The notes under the pieces: generated by a model
Told to the model about the DNA's origin: nothing
Seen by the model: only the letters and a program-made list of their open reading frames with translations
Databases searched by the model: none
In this document: positions 8,234-16,946 of the stretch, in pieces
Position numbering within the stretch: position 1 is the first letter of the stretch
Layout: each line of letters opens with the position of its first letter
NCBI GenBank assembly: GCA_050246995.1
Contig: JBFWVA010000001.1
Span: 124,001-188,000 of the forward strand
DNA from: SHVO01 sp050246995
GTDB taxonomy: Bacteria > Pseudomonadota > Alphaproteobacteria > Rhodospirillales > Rhodospirillaceae
Reading direction: 5' to 3'
DNA length: 64,000 nt
Position numbers and translations under genes: made by a program

Positions 8234-8901
8234 GCCAACGCCATTTCTTCGTATTTCTGGATCGGGCCTTCGGCGAGCCCCGCGGCATACCAGTCCTTCA
8301 TCGCGGGATGGTTCAAGATCGTTTCGCAATAAGCCCGGCTGATGGGATCGAGGGTCGGGATAACGCCGTAGGTCTTGAAGCGCGTGACCACCGGCGCGTA
8401 CATGGCGTCGGCGTTCGAAAAGGCGCCGAACAGGAATGGCCCGTTCTCGCCGCCGAAGCGGCCGCGGCATTCCTTCCACAATTCGTCGATCCGGGCGATG
8501 TCGACATTCACGCCGTCGGGGCGGCTTTTGTGCGGCACCGAGTGGCGGATGTTCATGGTCATGTGGCTGCGCAGGTTCGAGAACCCGGCGTGCATCTCGG
8601 CAGAGACCGAACGCGCCTGCGCGCGCGCCGGCACGTCTTTCGGCCACCAGGCTTTGTCCGGGAACGTGTCGGCGAGATAGTCGAGGATCGCGAGGGATTC
8701 CCACACCGTGATGGCGCCATGGATAAGCACGGGCACCTTCGCCGCCGCCGAGTATTTCTTGATTTGAGCGGTAGTGTCCGGCTGCTGCAGGCCCACGACG
8801 GTCTCCCGGAACGCGAGGCCTTGCGCTTTCATCGCGATCCACGGGCGCAACGACCATGACGAGTAAGCCTTGTTGCCGATAACGAGGTGAAGCTCCGGCA
8901 T
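8230..8901 (-). CDS. glutathione S-transferase family protein
   Basis: This is a 223-residue two-domain GST. The N-terminal thioredoxin-like domain (residues 1-80) starts with LVIGNKAYSSWSLRPWIAMK, where the Ser pair near residue 14-15 is in the catalytic position of bacterial GSTs, and has the cis-Pro motif KVPVLIHG and the ESLAILDYLAD glutathione-binding stretch. The helical C-terminal domain follows, with PFLFGAFSNADAMYAPVVTR as the usual N-capping/Asp motif. AAGGA stands 7 nt before the ATG at 8901. It could detoxify electrophiles; substrate unknown. It may be read with the upstream tyrA-hisC pair, only 14 nt away. Confidence 0.88.
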   Translation of the reverse strand: MPELHLVIGNKAYSSWSLRPWIAMKAQGLAFRETVVGLQQPDTTAQIKKYSAAAKVPVLIHGAITVWESLAILDYLADTFPDKAWWPKDVPARAQARSVSAEMHAGFSNLRSHMTMNIRHSVPHKSRPDGVNVDIARIDELWKECRGRFGGENGPFLFGAFSNADAMYAPVVTRFKTYGVIPTLDPISRAYCETILNHPAMKDWYAAGLAEGPIQKYEEMALA

Positions 8902-8915
8902 GGCGTGTCCTTTTT

Positions 8916-9815
8916 CTAGGCCTGCTTGGCGTCGATGATGCTGCGGCGGATGGCGCGCGTGCGCGCAAAGTGATCCTCGAGCGTCGCGCCATCACCTTTG
9001 CGGATGGCGCGCTGCATGGCGGTCAGGTCTTCGGTGAAGCGCTGCAAGATCTCAAGCACCGCCTCGCGGTTGTTCAGGAACACATCGCGCCACATGATCG
9101 GATCGGACGCGGCGATGCGCGTGAAATCACGAAAACCCGACGCGGAGTACTTGATCACTTCCTGCTTGAGATCGCCCGACAGGTCGGTCGCCGTACCGAC
9201 GATCGTGTAGGCGATCAAATGCGGCAGATGCGAGGTGATGGCCAGCACCATGTCATGGTGGTCCGGATCCATCGTATCGACCTTGGCGCCCATTTTACGC
9301 CAAAGCTCGGCGATTTTCGCGACCGCCTTCGCGGACGTGCGCTTGGGCGGCGTGATGATCGACCAGCGGTTTTCAAAGAGTTCGGCGAAACCGGATTCCG
9401 GTCCGGAATGCTCGGTCCCCGCGATCGGGTGCGCCGGAACGAAGTGAACGTCCTTCGGGATATGCGGCGCGACGGCGTCGATCACCATGCGTTTCACGGA
9501 TCCGACATCCGTAACGATAGCGCCCTTCTTGAGATGCGGCGCGATGACGCGTGCGATCTCGCCGTTCGTGCCGACGGGGGTCGCGAGCACGATGAGATCG
9601 GCGCCGGCGACGGCCTTGGCGTAGTTGCTTGTCGCCTCGTCCGCGACGCCGAGCTTCACGGCGGCCTTCACGTGCTTCGGGTTCTTGTCGCAAGCCACAA
9701 AGGCGCCCGCGAGGCCGGCGCGGCGCATGGCGCGCGCGACGGACGAGCCGATCAGGCCGATCCCGATAAAGCAGGCCCGTTCGAACAACGGTTTCGGCTT
9801 GCGCGCTTTAGCCAT
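8916..9815 (-). CDS. tyrA: prephenate/arogenate dehydrogenase
   Basis: The 299-residue protein catalyses the NAD(P)-dependent oxidative decarboxylation of prephenate or arogenate in tyrosine synthesis. The dinucleotide-binding motif GIGLIGSSVARAM is at residues 17-29; the catalytic histidine region is FVPAHPIAGTEHSGPES (about 122-138), and the helical C-terminal domain contains SHLPHLIAYTIVG. It lacks the chorismate mutase and ACT domains found in longer TyrA forms, so it is the monofunctional kind common in alphaproteobacteria (often called tyrC or cyclohexadienyl dehydrogenase). The ATG overlaps the stop of hisC (TAATG), which shows translational coupling. Confidence 0.92.
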   Translation of the reverse strand: MAKARKPKPLFERACFIGIGLIGSSVARAMRRAGLAGAFVACDKNPKHVKAAVKLGVADEATSNYAKAVAGADLIVLATPVGTNGEIARVIAPHLKKGAIVTDVGSVKRMVIDAVAPHIPKDVHFVPAHPIAGTEHSGPESGFAELFENRWSIITPPKRTSAKAVAKIAELWRKMGAKVDTMDPDHHDMVLAITSHLPHLIAYTIVGTATDLSGDLKQEVIKYSASGFRDFTRIAASDPIMWRDVFLNNREAVLEILQRFTEDLTAMQRAIRKGDGATLEDHFARTRAIRRSIIDAKQA

Positions 9816-10909
9816 TACTTACGTTCCATGAAGGCCGCCATGACATCAAGGAGGATGGTCATCTCCTCTTCATCGCCGATGGTCACACGCAGATGGTTGG
9901 GAAGACCGTAACCATCGACACGCCGAATGATGATGCCGTTTTCCTGCAAGAAAGCGTCACATTCGGCAGCCGTCTTGCCCGGGATATTCGGAAATTCGGG
10001 CAGCAGGAAGTTGCCGTGAGAGTCGCCGACTTTGAGACCGAGGCCGCGCAGGCGCTGCAGGCCGATCGCGAGCCACTTCTTCGTGTGCGCCTTCGTGCGT
10101 GCGACATGCTCCCGATCGGCGAGCGCGGCGAGGCCGGCGAATTGGGCGGGGCGCGAGACGTTGAACGGCGAACGGATGCGTTCCATCACACCCACGATAT
10201 TTTTAGCGCCAAAGCCCCATCCCAAACGTACGGAGGCGAGGCCGTAAATTTTGGAGAACGTGCGCATGGCGATGGTGTTTTCGGTTTCCGAGGCCAGCGC
10301 GAAACCGGATTCATAATCCGGCGCGTCGACAAATTCGGCGTAGGCGTCGTCGCAGACCAAAAGGATATCCTCGCGCAAACCCGCGCGCAGGCGGCGGAGC
10401 TCGGCGCCCGGTATGTACGTGCCGGTGGGATTGTTAGGATTGGCGACGAACACAATGCGGGTCTTGGGCGTGACGCGCTCCAGGATCGCATCGACATCGG
10501 TGGTGAGGTCTTTTTCCGGCGCGATAACCGGCGTGGCGCCGACGCCCTTCGCATAGATGTTGTACATCGCAAAACCGTGCGCGGTATGGATGATCTCGTC
10601 GCCCACACCGGCGAAACCGCGCATGACAAGACCCAAGAGTTCATCGGAGCCCGCGCCGCAGATGATGCGCGCCGCATCGAGATTGTGCGCTTTGCCGAGG
10701 GCTTCGCGGATTTCGCCGGAATCGCCGGCCGGATAGCGGTGGGATTCGGACAGGGAAGCCGCGAGGGCCGCGACCGCCTTTGGGCTGGGGCCGAGCGCGG
10801 CTTCATTCGAGGACAGCTTGACGACGCGACGCGCCCCTTTGACCTGGGACTTGCCCGGCTCGTAGATCGCGATATCCATGATCCCGGGGCGTGGTTGCGG
10901 CAACGTCAT
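9815..10909 (-). CDS. hisC: histidinol-phosphate / aromatic aminotransferase HisC
   Basis: This 364-residue PLP enzyme of fold type I has the Lys of the Schiff base in RTFSKIYGLASVRLGWG, the NPNNPTGTYIP motif that binds PLP, and GAGSDELLGLVMRGF at the cofactor site. It converts imidazole-acetol phosphate to histidinol phosphate with glutamate as donor. Being coupled directly to tyrA, it may mainly or additionally aminate prephenate or hydroxyphenylpyruvate, as HisC paralogues in this context often do. GAGAGG lies 6 nt before the ATG at 10909. It is divergent from metX with 131 nt between the two starts, a region that must hold both promoters and contains a small hairpin at 10935-10951. Confidence 0.92.
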   Translation of the reverse strand: MTLPQPRPGIMDIAIYEPGKSQVKGARRVVKLSSNEAALGPSPKAVAALAASLSESHRYPAGDSGEIREALGKAHNLDAARIICGAGSDELLGLVMRGFAGVGDEIIHTAHGFAMYNIYAKGVGATPVIAPEKDLTTDVDAILERVTPKTRIVFVANPNNPTGTYIPGAELRRLRAGLREDILLVCDDAYAEFVDAPDYESGFALASETENTIAMRTFSKIYGLASVRLGWGFGAKNIVGVMERIRSPFNVSRPAQFAGLAALADREHVARTKAHTKKWLAIGLQRLRGLGLKVGDSHGNFLLPEFPNIPGKTAAECDAFLQENGIIIRRVDGYGLPNHLRVTIGDEEEMTILLDVMAAFMERK

Positions 10910-11040
10910 GGACGCCTCTCAATGCAGGCCGAAAGGGCTGTACAACAGCCCCGTTACACTGGTTCACCCTATAGTGGCCCACCCCGCCAAAATCAAAGAA
11001 AACGTTGACTTATGGGCGGCTTGGCGTTGAGTTGCCGCGC

Positions 11041-12219
11041 ATGAACCTGGATAAAACCCAGCAAAACCGGCCGGAGGGCGCGCCCGCCTATGGGAAGAGC
11101 CTGACGTTAGCTGAGCCCTTGACCCTGCAATCGGGGGTCACGCTGTCGCCGGTGACGCTGGCCTACGAGACCTACGGCACGCTGAACGCCGCGCGGTCCA
11201 ACTGCGTGCTGGTGTGCCACGCGCTAACCGGGGATCACTTCGTAGCGAGCACGCACCCCATCACGAACAGTCCGGGCTGGTGGATTGATCTGGTCGGACC
11301 TGGAAAGGTCATCGACACGGACAAGTTCTTCGTCGTGTGCTCGAACGTGCTTGGCGGCTGCATGGGGTCGACAGGTCCAAAAGAAATCAACCCGGCGACA
11401 GGCGCGCCGTGGGGCCTCACGTTCCCCGTCATCACCATCCGCGACATGGTGCAAGCGCAAGCGCGCCTGCTCGATCACCTCGGTATCGAAAGCGTGTTCT
11501 GCGTCCTCGGCGGCTCGATGGGCGCGATGCAGGCGCTGGAGTGGGCCGTGCGGTTCCCGCACCGGGTGTTCTCCGCCATTCCGATCGCCGGGTCTTATCG
11601 TCACTCCGCGCAAAACATCGCGTTTCACGAGGTCGGCCGCCAGGCGATCATGGCCGATCCGGATTGGGCGCACGGCAATTACCTCGCCGCGGGCAAGAAG
11701 CCGAAACGCGGCCTCGCCGTCGCGCGCATGGCCGCGCATATCACGTATCTCTCCGAAGTCGCGCTTCACAATAAATTCGGCCGGCGCCTGCAGAACCGCG
11801 AAGCGCTGACCTATGGCTTCGAGGCGGATTTCCAGGTGGAAAGCTATCTGCGCCATCAAGGCTCCACCTTCGTCGAGCGGTTTGACGCGAACTCGTACCT
11901 CTACATCACGCGCGCGCTCGACTACTTCGATCTGCAAGCCGAAGGCGGCGGCGTGCTGGCTGAAGCGTTTCGCGGCACGCCCGTGCGGTTCTGCGTGATT
12001 TCCTTCTCGTCCGACTGGCTGTATCCGACGGGCGAAAGCAAAACCATCGTGCACGCCCTGAACGCGGTCGCCGCGAACGTGAGCTTCGTCGAGGTCGCCT
12101 CGCAGCAGGGACACGACGCCTTCCTTCTCGATGAGCCGGAATTCCATCAGACGATGGAAGGTTTCCTGGCCGGCGCCGCGGAAGCGCGAGGCATTTCCTA
12201 TCGGCCGACAAACCGATGA
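11041..12219 (+). CDS. metX: homoserine O-acyltransferase MetX
   Basis: This alpha/beta-hydrolase enzyme of 392 residues activates homoserine with an acyl-CoA (acetyl or succinyl) in methionine synthesis. The nucleophile elbow GGSMGAMQALEW is at about 155-166, the acid is in SSDWLYPTGES and the catalytic histidine in QQGHDAFLLDEP near residue 362; GGCMGSTGPKEINP is a family hallmark. The ATG at 11041 is used, not a TTG 36 nt upstream. Its last 4 nt overlap metW (ATGA), the usual alphaproteobacterial metXW operon. No SAM riboswitch could be recognised in the leader, although one is common in front of this gene in the class. Confidence 0.94.
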   Translation: MNLDKTQQNRPEGAPAYGKSLTLAEPLTLQSGVTLSPVTLAYETYGTLNAARSNCVLVCHALTGDHFVASTHPITNSPGWWIDLVGPGKVIDTDKFFVVCSNVLGGCMGSTGPKEINPATGAPWGLTFPVITIRDMVQAQARLLDHLGIESVFCVLGGSMGAMQALEWAVRFPHRVFSAIPIAGSYRHSAQNIAFHEVGRQAIMADPDWAHGNYLAAGKKPKRGLAVARMAAHITYLSEVALHNKFGRRLQNREALTYGFEADFQVESYLRHQGSTFVERFDANSYLYITRALDYFDLQAEGGGVLAEAFRGTPVRFCVISFSSDWLYPTGESKTIVHALNAVAANVSFVEVASQQGHDAFLLDEPEFHQTMEGFLAGAAEARGISYRPTNR

Positions 12220-12833
12220 GCGCGCCCCAGAATATCCGCGTCGATCTGCAACACGTGGCGGATCTGGTCGTGCCGAAAAGCCGCTTGCTGGACGTCGGCT
12301 GCGGCGATGGCGCGCTTCTCGCCTATCTCAAAATCTTCAAGCAGGTGGACGGCCGCGGGCTCGAGCTTTCGATGAGCAAGGTGCGCGCCGCGGTAAGTCA
12401 GGGGCTGCCCGTGATCCAGGGCAACTTGGAGACGGACCTCGCCGACTATCCCACCGGCGCTTTCGATTATGTTGTGTTGAGCCAGACATTGCAGGCCACG
12501 CACAATCCGCGGCTGGTGCTGGAAGAGTTGTTGCGCATCGGGACGCGCGCGATCGTGTCGTTCCCGAACTTCGGCTATTGGCGCGTGCGGCTTTCGCTGT
12601 TGTTCGGCGGACGCATGCCGGTGACGGGCGTGCTGGCTAACCCGTGGTTCGATACGCCCAACATCCACTTGTGCACGATCTCGGATTTCATCGATCTCGC
12701 GCGCACGATGAACATCAAGATCGAACAGAGCTTCGCGCTCGATCAAATGGGCCGCCGGCAAGGCTTCGAGGCCACCGCAGGCAAAGCCAATCTCCTCAGC
12801 GAACAGGCGTTGTTCGTCCTGACTCGCGCCTGA
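12216..12833 (+). CDS. metW: methionine biosynthesis protein MetW
   Basis: This 205-residue methyltransferase-fold protein has the SAM-type glycine motif LLDVGCGDGALLAYLK at about residues 23-38 and the conserved FPNFGYWRVRLSLLFGGRMP segment. MetW forms a complex with MetX and stimulates homoserine acylation; methyl transfer by it has not been shown for the family. Start and metX stop overlap in ATGA, as expected for a coupled pair whose products interact. The 3' end overlaps the convergent methyltransferase gene by 38 nt, an unusually long antisense overlap. Confidence 0.94.
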   Translation: MSAPQNIRVDLQHVADLVVPKSRLLDVGCGDGALLAYLKIFKQVDGRGLELSMSKVRAAVSQGLPVIQGNLETDLADYPTGAFDYVVLSQTLQATHNPRLVLEELLRIGTRAIVSFPNFGYWRVRLSLLFGGRMPVTGVLANPWFDTPNIHLCTISDFIDLARTMNIKIEQSFALDQMGRRQGFEATAGKANLLSEQALFVLTRA

Positions 12834-13572
12834 CGTTTCCGGCGGCTTTGACGGCGACCTTCGCCGTCATGCGGGCGCCGCTGACCGCCGGCGTCGCGCC
12901 CAGCGGCACATAAAGCTGCTTTTCCGCTTCAATCACGAGCGCGCCGCCGAGAGTGGGAAACCACTTCGCGCCGAGCCTCTCGAGGCTGTAGGCGAAGCGG
13001 CCGAACATCCGCCAGCCCAGGGGCGGGATGAATAACGCTGTCGCCGTTTGCAGGGGTACGAACATGTTTTCACGCAACAGCCGCGCGATCTGACTCATCG
13101 AATAAGGGCGGCCCTGGGCGAACGGCGAGGCTTCCACGCGCGACCATAAACTGCGCCGGTTGGCGACGACGACGATCAGGCGGCCGCCGTCGGCGAGCAC
13201 GCGCCAGCACTCGCGCATCATCGCACGCAGTTCCGGGCAGCCTTCGATGCAATGAACGAGGACCAGCCGGTCGAAAGTACGATCCGGAAAAGGCAGCGCC
13301 TGCTCGTCCGTGAGGGCGACGCGGTTGGCGGATGGATCGGGCCAGGACATGACCCCCTGCCCCGCGGGCATGGCCGCGACGATGTGGCTGGCCTCGCCCT
13401 CGAACAGGTTCAGGTAGGGCGTGACGAACCCCAGACCGAGCATGCGCTGGCCGGGCGTGGGCGCGGTTTGCGCGGGCCACAGGGTGCGCAACCGCTGCCC
13501 AATCAGCCGCCGGACCGCGCGGCCCATGGGACTGGCGTAGAACTCCCGGAGGTCGATGATGTCGATCCACAT
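12796..13572 (-). CDS. class I methyltransferase-like protein
   Basis: This 258-residue protein has a methyltransferase type 11 domain: the strand DRTFDRLVLVHCIEG and the segment ECWRVLADGGRLIVVVANR are motif IV and V-like. The glycine-rich motif I is poor (MLGLGFVTPYLNLF near residue 45), which is typical for a group of alphaproteobacterial proteins encoded near glyoxalase II genes; SAM binding should not be assumed. The C-terminus is basic and overlaps the end of metW on the other strand. The ATG at 13572 follows about 180 nt of gene-free sequence. Substrate unknown. Confidence 0.78.
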   Translation of the reverse strand: MWIDIIDLREFYASPMGRAVRRLIGQRLRTLWPAQTAPTPGQRMLGLGFVTPYLNLFEGEASHIVAAMPAGQGVMSWPDPSANRVALTDEQALPFPDRTFDRLVLVHCIEGCPELRAMMRECWRVLADGGRLIVVVANRRSLWSRVEASPFAQGRPYSMSQIARLLRENMFVPLQTATALFIPPLGWRMFGRFAYSLERLGAKWFPTLGGALVIEAEKQLYVPLGATPAVSGARMTAKVAVKAAGNVRRESGRTTPVR

Positions 13573-13771
13573 GCGGGCGATGATAACCCATTGTGAGACA
13601 ATGATAAATATTGATCGGCGCGGCCAGATTGTGGATAAATGGGACGCTCGCGCGAGGTCTCTTAAGGCGTGCGCGGGAAGCGCGGATCAGGTACTTTCGG
13701 TTGGGCTGTCCCGCGTGGCGGCCTTGGGGTTTAAGCGGGCCTAGGGCATCGGCTTGCAGAGGGGTTTCTAC

Positions 13772-14530
13772 ATGAGCTTTTGGCGCGCCTTGGCGAGAGG
13801 GTTTTCCCTCATCGAGATGGCCATCGTGCTTGTGGTGATCGGGCTCATCCTGTCCGGCGGACTGATGGCGCTAACGCCCGTCCTGAAAAGCACCAAGACA
13901 ACAGAAACAAACGCGCGCCTCGATCTTATCGAGAAGGCGCTGGTCCTTTACACGATCCGCAACGGCTGCTTGCCGTGCCCTGCCGACGGCACGGTGGCGA
14001 CGGCCAGCGGCATGGCGGCCCCGACGGGCTGCGGAGCGTGTACGGTGGCCGCCGCCGATGGAGTTGTTCCGTGGGGGTCGTTGGGACTGTCTCAGAATGA
14101 CGCCACGGACGGCTGGGGCAATCGTATCTCCTATGTCGTGACGACCGCCCTCGCCTCAACCAGCACCAGCATGACGCGCAACGGAAGCACTTATCCTGCG
14201 GGGACCTTGCGGGTCGAAGACGCAGACCCGGCCACAACGGCAGGTGCCAACAGTCTGCTGACGACGGCCGCGGCTTATGTCGTGATCAGTCACGGCCCAG
14301 ACGGCTACGGTGCGCGAACGACGGGCGGGACGGCGTACGCCTCGGCGCCCGCGGGCAATACCGTGCAGGCGAACAACGCCACCAAAGCCTGCAATCTGGC
14401 GAACCCGTGCCAACAGGGAGATCCGGTCGACATAACCGGTAACGACCAATTCGACGACCTCGTCCGCTGGCGGCCTGCGGATCTCATCATTCAACAATGC
14501 GGCGATAGCGCCTGCGGTAATCCCGCATAA
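13772..14530 (+). CDS. minor pilin / pseudopilin (class III signal), cysteine-rich
   Basis: The 252-residue protein has a type IV prepilin leader: seven to nine residues ending in Gly, then FSLIEMAIVLVVIGLILSGG, with Glu at position 5 of the mature protein and a transmembrane/polymerisation helix. The C-terminal domain holds eight cysteines in pairs (CLPC near residue 64, GCGAC near 86, ACNLANPC, CGDSAC at the end) and many Ser/Thr/Gly, suggesting a disulfide-stabilised tip or adhesin-like subunit. GAGGGG stands about 8 nt before the ATG at 13772. It is the first gene of the plus arm of the pilus locus, followed by the lytic transglycosylase. Confidence 0.85.
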   Translation: MSFWRALARGFSLIEMAIVLVVIGLILSGGLMALTPVLKSTKTTETNARLDLIEKALVLYTIRNGCLPCPADGTVATASGMAAPTGCGACTVAAADGVVPWGSLGLSQNDATDGWGNRISYVVTTALASTSTSMTRNGSTYPAGTLRVEDADPATTAGANSLLTTAAAYVVISHGPDGYGARTTGGTAYASAPAGNTVQANNATKACNLANPCQQGDPVDITGNDQFDDLVRWRPADLIIQQCGDSACGNPA

Positions 14531-14556
14531 CGCTTTCTTCCCGGGGGACTAATAAA

Positions 14557-15726
14557 GTGAAGCGATCGGGTTCTATGGTGGCGATTGTTGCCGCAACGCT
14601 CGTGGCCATGTCGTACGTGCCGGCGGCGCAAGCCCAGGAGACCGATCTGGCGCCCGAGATGCTCTGTTTTCGCTACTCCCAGAATTTCGAGCGGAGCCTG
14701 CGCATCCCTCAGGGCCTGCTTACCGCCATTACGCTTGCGGAAACCGGGCGTCCAAACAGCGAGACAGGCCAGACGACCGCGTGGCCGTGGACAATCAACG
14801 TCAACGGTCAAGGCCGGTATTTCGACACCAAGGAAGAAGCGGTGGCTGAGACGCGTAAGCTTCTCGATTCCGGACAGCGATCGATCGACGTCGGCTGCGC
14901 GCAGATAAATCTGCGTTATCACCCGACCGCCTTCCAGACCATCGAGGACGCCTTCGATCCCATGAACAACATGGGCTATGCGGCGCGGTTCCTGCTGTCG
15001 CTGCATGACCTGCAAGGTTCATGGTCGCAGGCTGTCGAACGCTACCACTCCGCCGACGATGGCCGGCGTGAACAGTACCGCGAAAAAGTCATGGCCCTTT
15101 GGAACCGCGAAGCGCGCAATGTCGTAATGAACGCCGTTCTCGCCGAAGATACCGACACTCCTTATCACCAGGCGATCCGCGACTTCGTCGCCGGCCGCTA
15201 TACAGAATCGCTCGATAAGTATCAGGCGATTGTCGACAAGAAATCGAACGACCGCATCGGCTTGCTCGGCGTCGCCATGAGCTACGACGAACTGGGCCGC
15301 GATCCGGAAGCGATGCAGGCTTATGCGCGCTACCTCGGGTCGGAGCCGACGAACGAAACCATCCTGACCCGCGTCATTCAAAAAGCCAGCAGCAAGGCGC
15401 CCGACGCAGCGCGCGCCGATCTTGAGGCGGTTCGCGCCGCAGGTGTGACACAGCCGAGCTTGCTTTCGGCTTTGGCCGAATTCGCCAACACGCTGGGCGA
15501 CAGCGAGGCCGCGTTCAAATATGCCACCGATGCGGCGCAAAATGCGCCGGACATCGCCGCCTACCAACTCAATGCCGGCGTGCTGGCCGACCAACTCAAT
15601 CACCGGGCGGCGGCCGTCGAACACTATGAGCGCTTCCTGGCGCTATTCACGCGTCAGCCAACCTTCGTGGACACGCCGGTCGACGGCATTCGCGAACGCA
15701 TCAAATATCTGCGCGCACGGCTTTAA
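14557..15726 (+). CDS. lytic transglycosylase (SLT) with C-terminal TPR-like repeats
   Basis: This 389-residue exported protein has a signal peptide ending Ala-Gln-Ala near residue 26. The SLT domain (about 45-190) has the catalytic Glu in ITLAETGR, the DVGCAQINLRYHP stretch that corresponds to the GxxQI motif, and YHSADDGRREQY for the third motif. From about 200 to 389 there are TPR-like helical repeats (AIRDFVAGRYTESLDKYQAI, SYDELGRDPEAMQAYARYLG, AAAVEHYERFLALF). It is expected to open peptidoglycan for pilus passage and to dock to other envelope proteins through the repeats. It lies 26 nt after the minor pilin gene and 32 nt before pilT, probably one operon. Confidence 0.88.
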   Translation: MKRSGSMVAIVAATLVAMSYVPAAQAQETDLAPEMLCFRYSQNFERSLRIPQGLLTAITLAETGRPNSETGQTTAWPWTINVNGQGRYFDTKEEAVAETRKLLDSGQRSIDVGCAQINLRYHPTAFQTIEDAFDPMNNMGYAARFLLSLHDLQGSWSQAVERYHSADDGRREQYREKVMALWNREARNVVMNAVLAEDTDTPYHQAIRDFVAGRYTESLDKYQAIVDKKSNDRIGLLGVAMSYDELGRDPEAMQAYARYLGSEPTNETILTRVIQKASSKAPDAARADLEAVRAAGVTQPSLLSALAEFANTLGDSEAAFKYATDAAQNAPDIAAYQLNAGVLADQLNHRAAAVEHYERFLALFTRQPTFVDTPVDGIRERIKYLRARL

Positions 15727-15758
15727 GACCAAAAGCGCACTTTCGAACGGGGGACCAC

Positions 15759-16895
15759 ATGGAAATCACTGAACTTCTTGCCTTTGCGCAAAAGAATAAA
15801 TCCTCCGACCTGCATCTGGTGGGCGGCAAGGAGCCCATGGTGCGCATCGACGGCGGCCTGCGCCCGATCAAAACCGGCGATCTCGCGGCCGATACGGTCA
15901 AGAACATGCTGTATTCGGTGATGACCGAAGAGCAGCGTGCGCTGTACGAAGCCGAGAAGGAAATCGACTTCGCTATCGCGTTCGGGACCGAGTCCCGCTT
16001 CCGCGTCAACGCCTACACGACCACCACCGGCCCGGCGGCCGCATTCCGTGAAATTCCGACCAAGATCCCGTCGCTGGAGCAGCTGAATGCGCCGGAGATG
16101 TTCAAGCAGTTCTGCGAATTCGAGCGAGGGCTGGTGTTGGTGACCGGCCCAACAGGTTCGGGCAAATCGACCACGCTGTCGGCCATGATTAATCACATGA
16201 ACGAAAACAGCGACATGCACATTCTGACGGTGGAGGATCCTGTCGAATTCGTTCACCCAAAGAAGCGCGCTTTGATCAACCACCGCGAGGTCGGCCGTCA
16301 CACGCAGTCGTTTGCGCGGGCCCTGAAGAGCGCGTTGCGTGAAGACCCGGATGTGATCCTGGTCGGCGAAATGCGCGACCACGAAACGATTTCGCTGGCG
16401 CTAACCGCCGCCGAAACCGGCCACCTCGTGATGGGCACGCTGCACACCAGCTCGGCGGCGAAAACAGTGGACCGTATCATCGACGTGTTCCCTGCCGGCG
16501 AGAAGGAAATGGTGCGTTCGATGATTGCCGGCTCGCTGCAAGCCGTGATCAGCCAGGTGCTGCTGAAGCGCAAGGGCGGCGGACGCGCCGCGGCCCACGA
16601 AATCATGGTGGGCACCTCAGCGGTGCGTAATCTGATCCGCGAAAATAAGGTTCCGCAGATCTATTCCATGATCCAGGTCGGACAACGCTACGGCATGCAG
16701 ACGATGGAAGATTCCATGCGTAAGCTGGTCGAGCAGGGCATCGTGGACATAAGTGAAGTGGCCGCCATGTCGGCAAAATTGGGTGACGGGGGCGGCGAAA
16801 GCTCCGGTTCGAAACCGGCCGCGCCCGCCGCGGCGGCTCAGCCTGCGCCCCAAGCAGCCGCGGCGCCGGCCGGCAAGTCGCGCTCGATTTTCTAG
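15759..16895 (+). CDS. pilT: pilus retraction ATPase PilT
   Basis: This 378-residue hexameric AAA-type motor of the GspE/PilT superfamily has Walker A GPTGSGKS at 130-137, Walker B ILVGEMRD near 200-207, the His box GHLVMGTLHT near 221-230, and the PilT-specific C-terminal signature VRNLIRE at 289-295, which is needed for retraction in Pseudomonas PilT. The sequence ends in an Ala/Pro-rich tail (about residues 345-370) not seen in the canonical protein. It retracts pilus fibres by driving pilin disassembly at the inner membrane. A PilU-like paralogue follows 51 nt downstream. Confidence 0.92.
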   Translation: MEITELLAFAQKNKSSDLHLVGGKEPMVRIDGGLRPIKTGDLAADTVKNMLYSVMTEEQRALYEAEKEIDFAIAFGTESRFRVNAYTTTTGPAAAFREIPTKIPSLEQLNAPEMFKQFCEFERGLVLVTGPTGSGKSTTLSAMINHMNENSDMHILTVEDPVEFVHPKKRALINHREVGRHTQSFARALKSALREDPDVILVGEMRDHETISLALTAAETGHLVMGTLHTSSAAKTVDRIIDVFPAGEKEMVRSMIAGSLQAVISQVLLKRKGGGRAAAHEIMVGTSAVRNLIRENKVPQIYSMIQVGQRYGMQTMEDSMRKLVEQGIVDISEVAAMSAKLGDGGGESSGSKPAAPAAAAQPAPQAAAAPAGKSRSIF

Positions 16896-16946
16896 ATATC
16901 AATCCAGGCGTGCGGTATCCCCGCGCGCCTTTCACGGAGCATTTCC

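Noticed and set aside
10910..11040. Possible SAM riboswitch in front of metX
   Set aside because: The expected SAM-II type pseudoknot sequences were not recognised; only a 6-bp hairpin (10935-10951) is present.
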